From positions 15,004,001 to 15,068,000 of the forward strand of contig OX637296.1 of assembly GCA_951799445.1 (NCBI GenBank): a stretch of DNA of 64,000 bases, read 5' to 3'. Positions 57,006-64,000 of this stretch are shown here, piece by piece. A program made the translations under genes and the position numbers. The DNA comes from Pseudisothecium myosuroides (lineage: Eukaryota; Streptophyta; Bryopsida; Hypnales; Lembophyllaceae). Position 1 is the stretch's first letter; each line of letters begins with the position of its first letter. The notes beneath the pieces were generated by a model, which had not been told where the DNA came from, ran no database searches, and worked only from the letters and a program-made list of their open reading frames with translations.

Positions 57006-57726
57006 GGGCAATTGCAAGAAACACTTGATGTTTTGGCTCAAAAACACAACTTTTGGCCACATAATTGGCAATACAATGCACTACTACCAGTATTATGTTT
57101 CTACAGTGCACCTGCAGATCTAAATCATCGATTCAAGGCGCCAGCAAATCCTAACTGTTAGTTCAGTATTATGCATTATTATAGGCTGCTACGGAGTACT
57201 GCAGAAGCCATTGGGAGCAAAAAATAGCAAAAAACGGGTTTGTGGACCTTTTTATTTTTAGTAATTCAAAAAATATATTTTTGATAACTTAAAGATGCTT
57301 CTTCTCAACCATTTGCATCTTTAGGAAAATTAAATTGTATTCTCTACACATGCACAAAGGTAGTGCACTTTGAGCACATGTGGAAGGTGGACACTTTACT
57401 ATTTTTGAAAAATCTCTTGTAAACTTGTATAACCTTATTAGAAATCTTTGTATCCTAATTTTCACCTTCAAATTTGCATTTTTGGGTCGAAAATAGTACT
57501 AAAACCCTCTTAAATGGCCAAGGTAGACATCTAATAGGGGGCAGTTTAAAAATAGTAAATTATTTTTAAAAAATTGAAAAAATTACTCAATGTCTGCAAC
57601 TACCATATGTACCTTCATTTCAAATTTCATAAAAAATGGACATATGACTCAAAAGTTATGAGCAAAAAAATACCTGTCCAACGCCAAAGGGACAAAAAAA
57701 AGGACAAGTATTTCTTACAACAACCC
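57006..57726. mobile_element. TIR element, GGGTGATTGC family copy 9
   Basis: Left GGGCAATTGCAAGAAACAC, right TATTTCTTACAACAACCC; 4-bp duplication CTTT at 57,002-57,005 and 57,727-57,730. Interior related to copy 5. Non-coding. Confidence 0.75.
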
Positions 57727-57730
57727 CTTT

Positions 57731-58199
57731 TGTCTTCTCTGGCTTGGTCTAATACAATCTTTGATATAGAGAACTCAACATCTATTTTTAATCATGAATT
57801 TCTTGCTAGAGTTTATTTTCTTCAAAACCAGTTTTTATTTCAAAACTGTGAAGTACACTTACAAGCAATCGTTCATCATTTTCTTCAAAATACGTTGGAA
57901 TTTTCTCATGTATGCCACTTCAGAACATCCTAAAGAGGTTAAGATTGTTGGAGACCACACGTAATTTGTACAATTGTCCTAAAGTTGGAACATTTTCAAG
58001 TTGAATAGTTTCTAGATTTGCTAGACAGACAAGTCTTTTCCCAATGTATTTAAAAATCTCAAAATGAATGCGGAAGCAAGTTTTCAATGACTTTGATTTT
58101 TTCGTGGCTCATACTCACTATATCATAATGGATTTTAGTCCAACATAGTTAATTTTGGCAACATCTGTAACTCCTGTGGCGAATAATTAATTACCATAC
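57731..58199. other. Spacer upstream of the gypsy relic
   Basis: No feature recognised. The N-terminal part of the pol gene (protease and most of reverse transcriptase) would be expected here but is not seen. Confidence 0.35.
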
Positions 58200-60475
58200 T
58201 TTAGCCACATGATTGTTCAAGGAGATCTTAGTGTACAACAAGCAAAGGTGGATGCTTTGCAAAAGATCCCAACACCTAACAATGTACCATGGCTTTCTAC
58301 ATTTCTTGGCTTGGCAAATTACTACTGCCATTTCATCAAGAATTTTTGGTTGATTGCCAAACTTTTTACTATTTTCAAGGGCAAAGACCAACCATGGATT
58401 CGAAGTAATGAGCAACAACAAGCATTTCATATATAAAAGCAGAGGCTTGGTTCAATGCTAGTGTTTTGAAGCCCTAATGTTTCCACATCCTTTCAATTGC
58501 ACAAGGATTTGAGTGTTGTAGATTTGGGATTAGTAATGACACAAAAAGATGAAGAGGTAAAGAGGGCTTATGCATCCAAAAGCAATAATAGTGCAGAATC
58601 CAACCATTTTTTATATGAAAGAGAGGCTCTAACAACAGTTTGAGCCATTGCATACTTTTGGCCTTATTTGTGTAGACAAAGATTTACTTTGCTAACTAAT
58701 CACCAGCTTTTGAAATTATGAAATGGCTTATGGAGTTGGACAAACTCACTAGCAAGCTTGCTAAGTGGGCGTTATTGTTCCAAATATATGACTTTGAGGT
58801 TGTACATCAAACAAGAATCACCAACTTGGATGCAGATGGACTTTCTCACTATCAAAGCCTTTCAAATGAGGATTTGACCGGGCTAGATGACATGGACATT
58901 GTAACAAAGGGGCAATTCTAGACTAGACGCATGCAGCCACTTATCTCACATTGATGTCCAGATTGGCTTCTGAGGCCCTTGTTGAGGACCAAAATGAGGA
59001 GACTAACTAGTCTTTTGTTGTTAGTGATGTGTGGAATGGCCTTGCAATCTTGCACAAATTTCAACAAGGGACATTTTTCTAAGAATCTCTGCTATAAAAC
59101 GAGATAAAACTAGTCACCGAATAACAAGGTTTCATTGCATGGATAAATGGTTTATTATTTTGTGTGTGAGCAAATACAACTAGCTAGGTGCATTATTCAA
59201 AGGCCAGATTAGAGGGCTCCTTTGGCGACAAGTGCACAAGGAGCTTGGTCATTTTAGAGTGAGCAAGACACATTCTATATTGCGCAACTAGTATTGGTGG
59301 ACTAGCATGTATCAACATATTGTCACTTCTATTTTTCAATGTGAGTTGTACGAGTGACTAAGTCAAGTCAAGTTTTAACACCTTATTACCTCAGCTCCAA
59401 CCTTTACCATCATGGACTTGGGCTACTATTGGTTTTTAGACTTTGTCGGACAACTTGTTGTCACCCTACATGTAGCTAAATACATGATGGTGATGAAGGA
59501 GTATTTTAGCAAATGGATTAAAGTTGTGACTCTAATCCAAAACCCTTCAAAGTTGGCGACTATGACTTTTTTTGATTGTGTTTCGGCACGTTTCAAAGCA
59601 CTTGATGAGGTATTAATATATCAAGGCAAAAAATTTCTTAGTTTATTTGAAGATTTGTGCACTAAAACCCTAATAGATCACAACACCATCTCTTGAGATT
59701 GTCTTGAGGCGGATGGCTTGGTGAAGGTGATGTTCAAATAATCAAATGTGGTTTACACAAGTTTGGATTGCTCTATAGAAACTACCGTGATTGGAATTTG
59801 ATGCTACTATGGATTGTTATGGAATGTTGCTTTAGACAACAAGCATCCTTAGCTTCTTATAAACTTTATCAATTGTTGTATGGCTGAGAGCCAATTTTAC
59901 CCAACTTGATACCAGAGAAGATAGCTTCAATTGTAGACTTTCATGACCTTGATATTTTTACTCAATGTCTATTTGATCGAGTAGAGTTCGTGAAGAGGGC
60001 ATGCCAATAGCCATAGAAAATTTATTTATTGCTCAACATTATGATACTTTACGTTATGATCACATTTGTAACGGCGCTTACTAACCTTAGTTGCAAAAAT
60101 TCTCTTAAGGGAGATTATGTATATTTGCAGTGCAAAGCATCTACAACTCTAGATGTCAAGGCAGAACATACTATCTTTCAACTGAAGGATGTTTTGTTTA
60201 GTGACATTCTGTTGTTGGAAGGTAAGGACAAGCAAGAATGTCACAAGCATTCAAAGAATTGAGCTCCTTGTCACTTGCCCATTGAGGGCATTGTTGGCAT
60301 CCCAAATTGACAATGGTGCCAGACAGTCTTCCGTGTATTTTTTGTGAAGAGAAGAAAGGTGTGGCTACTAAGGTAGGAGGCTCAGAAATGGCACATCTAA
60401 GAGTTGGTCCACCTTTTTCGTGTATTTCATTGGATGGGAATAATTTTGGCTCATTTTCAGACAAAGAAAAATAGA
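58200..60475 (+). pseudogene. Ty3/gypsy pol relic with C-terminal PHD-finger remnant
   Basis: In order: end of reverse transcriptase and connection (QQAKVDALQKIPTPNN, FLGLANYYCHFIKNF; 58,209-58,436); RNase H relic (near 58,610-58,880: LYEREALTT, FTLLTNHQLL, KLTSKLAKWALLFQIYDFEV, TNLDADGLS); integrase core (59,412-59,696: LDFVGQLVVTLHVAKYMMVM, EYFSKW, LCTKTLIDHNTIS, then EADGL after a TGA); then YQLLYGXEPILPN-like sequence near 59,870. The second integrase Asp is lost (VLIYQGKKF where VLTDQG is usual). After a VYLQ/LLLEGKD-type C-terminal region (60,110-60,235), the segment 60,311-60,473 reads LPCIFCEEKKGVATK..SEMAHL..PPFSC, a degraded PHD finger. Multiple stops and frameshifts; gag, protease and LTRs not found. 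Confidence 0.8.
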
Positions 60476-62329
60476 TGAGGAATCTAACCCAAGTGATTTT
60501 GTATTTTTCCAAGCATTTTTGAATTACTTATGAATTTTCAAACGAGTTGGGTCATAGGTTCCTATTTATAACCCTAGGTCTTTCATAAACAGTTCGCTTG
60601 CAATTCTAAAGAAAGATAGGGAAAGCAAAGAGAGTGATTGGCTCTTTCAATTAATAATGTTTTTTTTCTTGATTCATTCATTGACTATACATGTCAATTT
60701 CAGAACCAACTCATGTCCATTTCACAACCATTTATAGGGTCCATTCTTAGTGCCCATTTCATTTTAGAGCCTCCTACCTTATGTTATTATGTAATCAGTG
60801 CCAACATGGTTGACATATAGCGTGCTTGACTTTGTTCTTATCAACTCTACTTCCAATAGATTGGATTTGCCCTCATTTTTGGAAGTCTTTAGGCCATGCT
60901 CAATTTTGTACAAGCATTGAAGACAATGAAAAAGACAAACCACTTATGTTTATGATAACATCATTGCCATTTGAGTTAACTAGGTGCCAAATGCACAGCA
61001 CAAAAGGCTAGAGTTTGGAGTGATATTGATACTAAGATTTGACATCCAAAAAAACTTATCAAAGGCAATTAAGGATGGGGATTACATTTACATTCAACCT
61101 ACAATTTCTTGTCATGCCATAGTAAACTCACTTTTGCATACGTCAACCGACCCATGACCTTGACTTGGATGTAGGAAGATGTTGTATAGTTCTTTTAATA
61201 TGACATTTGAATTCAACTACATTTGTTATGTAATCCTAGCTACTTGTTGGGGCAACATTGTCATTTGAGAGGGGGCATTTGAGAGTGTTGTTTTTTTGTA
61301 TTTTTGTTTGGATTTGCTTTTCATATTTGATGTACGTTTATGTCATGATCTATTGTATATTACGATCTTTATTCACACGACAAGTTGTTGTTTTGGAAAA
61401 AAAATTATATATTATACATTAAGTTGCTAATTAGAACTCAACCACTTTCATCTCAGATCTTATACATAGACAATGAACTTCTATTCTCAAAAGCGCTTTT
61501 GAAAATACTTTAAGATCATCAAAATCTATATAAGAACATATTGTAGTTTCAACATCTTCAATCAAGTTGAAAATCACTACTTAAAATTTTTTAACTTATA
61601 TCTTGAGTTGCAACAAATAATTACTTGAGAATTATATTGAAATCAATATTTTTGCAGACATTGATTTATTCAAAATCTTTGTGGTTATGCAATGTTATTA
61701 ATTGAAATGTAGGTCATTGACAATACAAATTCAATTCAAATTAATTTAAGTAAACATTCTAATATATACAAAGAAAACATTGGAATTAAAGAAGCATGGT
61801 ATGATACATACAATTACAATCTATGGAAAACTTTGCAATATGGACTTCTAGGTTTGATATACATTATAGGTAGTCAAAAGTTATAAGTGTTGTAGATGGT
61901 CGCATCTTTAATGAAATACAAGTAATACAACCGTTGCAACAATTGCAACAATACTCCAACAAATATAAAAATTGATAGTATTTTGTTTAGTTTCCTAGAA
62001 TTGAATTTTAAACTCAATAATACTTCCATTTTTGGATGGAAATTCATAGGAATGAAAATATGACCATCCATTTGGATGACTTTCATACAAAAGGTAGTAA
62101 CAATGTGCACTTGATATAATAGAAGTTGAGACACATGTCATGTTGCATGTAATGAACAATTTGATTGCTTCTTTACCTGTATTAACTATGGTCTTAATGC
62201 AAAAATGTAAATAAATTCTTTTGAGTACACAAAATTGAATGATTGTGTAAGGTAAATACACCTGATTGCAACCTCTACCAAACTTGGCACTCCAAAATCT
62301 TACACAATAAATAAATATTGAGTTTCAAA
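60476..62329. other. AT-rich spacer downstream of the gypsy relic
   Basis: May contain 3' sequence of the retroelement, but no LTR, polypurine tract pair or gene could be identified. Open stretches at 60,638 and 60,826 have no recognisable product. Confidence 0.35.
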
Positions 62330-62860
62330 ATGCACACCTTCTTTGCATCCAAAAACTTAGATCAATTTTACATTATTAACGAATAAAACTTTGAACAATC
62401 ATAACTTTTGCATATGGTATCTTAGTATTGCATTTTTGGTGCGTTTGATTTGCAAACAACAATATATTAATTAGAATTTGACCATTTTAATAATAGAAAC
62501 TATACAGTATTGCAATGAGGTGTTGCAAATATGATGTGACCAGGAGTGCATTTGACCATTTGATCTGTGCAAAATCTTGAACAATGAGTTCACGTTGAGT
62601 ACATATTGATTTTTCAGAATGTGCACACCATATCCACATCTGAACTTGGATCAATTTTAGATGAGTATCAAATAAAACTTTGAACAATCAAAACATTTGC
62701 ATATGGAATCCAAAGAATGCAATTTCTTCGGTAAGTTTAATTTGCAAACAACAACATATAAAAATCTGACAATTCTAATAGTAGCAACGACATAGTGTTG
62801 CAACTAGGTGTCAGCAAATATGATGTGATCAGGAGTGAATTCCATGTCTGACCCATGATC
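62330..62860. repeat. Tandem duplication, unit about 297 bp
   Basis: ACTTTGAACAATCATAACTT (about 62,388) and ACTTTGAACAATCAAAACAT (about 62,681) start equivalent blocks, with GATCAATTTTA upstream and TATGATGTGACCAGGAGTGC / TATGATGTGATCAGGAGTGA downstream. Two diverged copies, non-coding. Confidence 0.7.
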
Positions 62861-62869
62861 TACTAACCT

Positions 62870-64000
62870 GCATAGTGCATACTGTTCTCCGCATGATCCA
62901 CAGTGCAACTGCTGTGTTTCCTTTCATTTGTCAACATCGCGTCTTATTATTCTCATGGGACCAAATAGCTGTCCAAGACCTGCAGCATCAGTCTCTATCG
63001 TGCAGATGACTTTGCCTAATAAAGTTTGGACAATGATGCACGAACAACAATACCACAGACAATGCAAGGGCACCTTCAAGTATACAACTCTCTAACAACC
63101 TCTAGAATATAAAGTTCCGTCAATTCGTGCAAAACCGAAACGAATTTGTCCAACCTAATCATTGCAGCAAACAAGAAACCAGTTCCGGGGAAAAGAGAAG
63201 TGCTTCCCTGCCTTCGCACTGCACGTGATCCAATACCTGACAACGTTCACTTTTTGGTCTCTCAATCTTCCATCACCTAGACGTCACGATTCTCACGAAC
63301 ATATTCAGATTTCAAAGTGTGGATTCTGACTAATGCCACGATGCAAAGTTTGTTGAAGAATTACAGATACTGTAGCCATTGAACTGAAGCTTTCAAAAGG
63401 AAAAGGAAAACTGCTTACCTGACTAGTATGGAAGCCATTCTCGAAAATCTTTCAGCGCCATCTCCTTCGTCAGCACGGTCTTACCGATCGTCATCTTGGT
63501 TTTGCTGTAAGAGGACCCCAGGCAACGTCATCACGCTAATTTCAGGCGAATTCAGGAGCCATCCATTGAAACTTCATGACCTAAAATATCGACAGTGTGA
63601 GTGACCTAATCCACGATATTCAAATTCTCTGAGATTGCGGTGTTCCTTTCATATCATTTTCCGCTGCTTCTTTCCATTACAAAGATAAAGAAACCTTCTA
63701 TTACTAGGGTTACAAAGCTTTGTTAGAATACAACAGCCCTACTGAACCTGACGCTTCACAATCTCAGGCTCAGAAATTACCCAAGTAACAGCGACACAAG
63801 ACGGCAAATGAGCATGAATTCAGTAAGTTTCCGACCCACGTCCACAACCAACCTCTCGCACGTCTCTTGTAGAATCTGCATCCCTTAAATTATCAGAGGT
63901 TGTCAAAATTCAATCGCCTGCAACGAATTCCATCACCGATTATTCGAGCACATTAAACCCTAATTTCCGCCAAAGCAACAGTTACGCCACACGCCATGCC
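62870..64000 (-). other. Probable 5' region of a minus-strand gene
   Basis: Composition rises to near-genic level. On the minus strand the distal part (63,990-63,700) has AAATTAGGGTTTAA, a telo-box-like motif common in plant 5' leaders. 63,502-63,430 reads MTIGKTVLTKEMALKDFREW up to a TAG, followed at once by a donor-like CAG|GTAAGCAG. Further on, a frame with one stop includes ETDAAGLGQLFGPMRIIRRD (about 62,980-62,935) and QLHCGSCGEQYALC with a Cys-x2-Cys pair (about 62,910). These could be leader exons, a small upstream ORF, or relics; the product is unknown and the window edge cuts the upstream context. Confidence 0.35.

Noticed and set aside
1..64000. CRISPR arrays, rRNA genes, bacterial operons
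   Set aside because: None present; the repeats are transposon-derived or satellites and the gene structure is eukaryotic.

Overview
This window is nuclear DNA from a land plant. The evidence is an LRR receptor-kinase relic whose short exons (many about 69-72 nt) carry GT..AG borders, plant-type DNA transposons and MITEs, a plant Ty3/gypsy relic, and long AT-rich intergenic DNA. An intact piggyBac-family relic and a fungal-type PUD domain gene are uncommon in flowering plants, so I lean towards a non-seed plant (bryophyte, lycophyte or fern). That is inference; no marker gene fixes the species.

Layout. 1-1,700: a Mutator-like MITE, then the only clearly intact gene, an intronless G+C-rich ORF of the 'up-regulated in daf-2' (PUD1_2-type) family. 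2,540-6,512 (minus): a decayed LRR receptor kinase with at least 13 recognisable exons, truncated at both ends. 7,380-12,731: nested DNA transposons. Two piggyBac-type MITEs (TTAA targets) lie here; the second holds a Tc1/mariner-type element, which itself holds a 1.1-kb palindrome, plus a CACTA MITE and another TIR element. 15,800-27,300: three partial copies of an unrecognised element whose roughly 150-codon minus-strand ORF sits behind a TATA box and TGACG motifs; between them lies a degraded piggyBac transposase with all catalytic aspartates and its C-terminal Cys-rich domain. 28,016-49,045: four rearranged copies (A-D) of a large element; three copies keep a first exon of exactly 63 nt ending at a splice donor. 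50,040-64,000: a 250-bp satellite, more TIR elements, a gypsy pol relic with a C-terminal PHD-finger remnant, and probably the 5' edge of a minus-strand gene.

No operon or pathway is present. The main signal is the transposable elements. One TIR family (termini near GGGTGATTGCAAGAAA) has at least nine copies here, and seven of them are flanked by exactly matching 4-bp target duplications; its superfamily is not obvious to me. The two orphan families (the 150-codon ORF element and the 63-nt-exon element) are the best candidates for undescribed systems. All exon and element borders were read by eye and no alignment was run.
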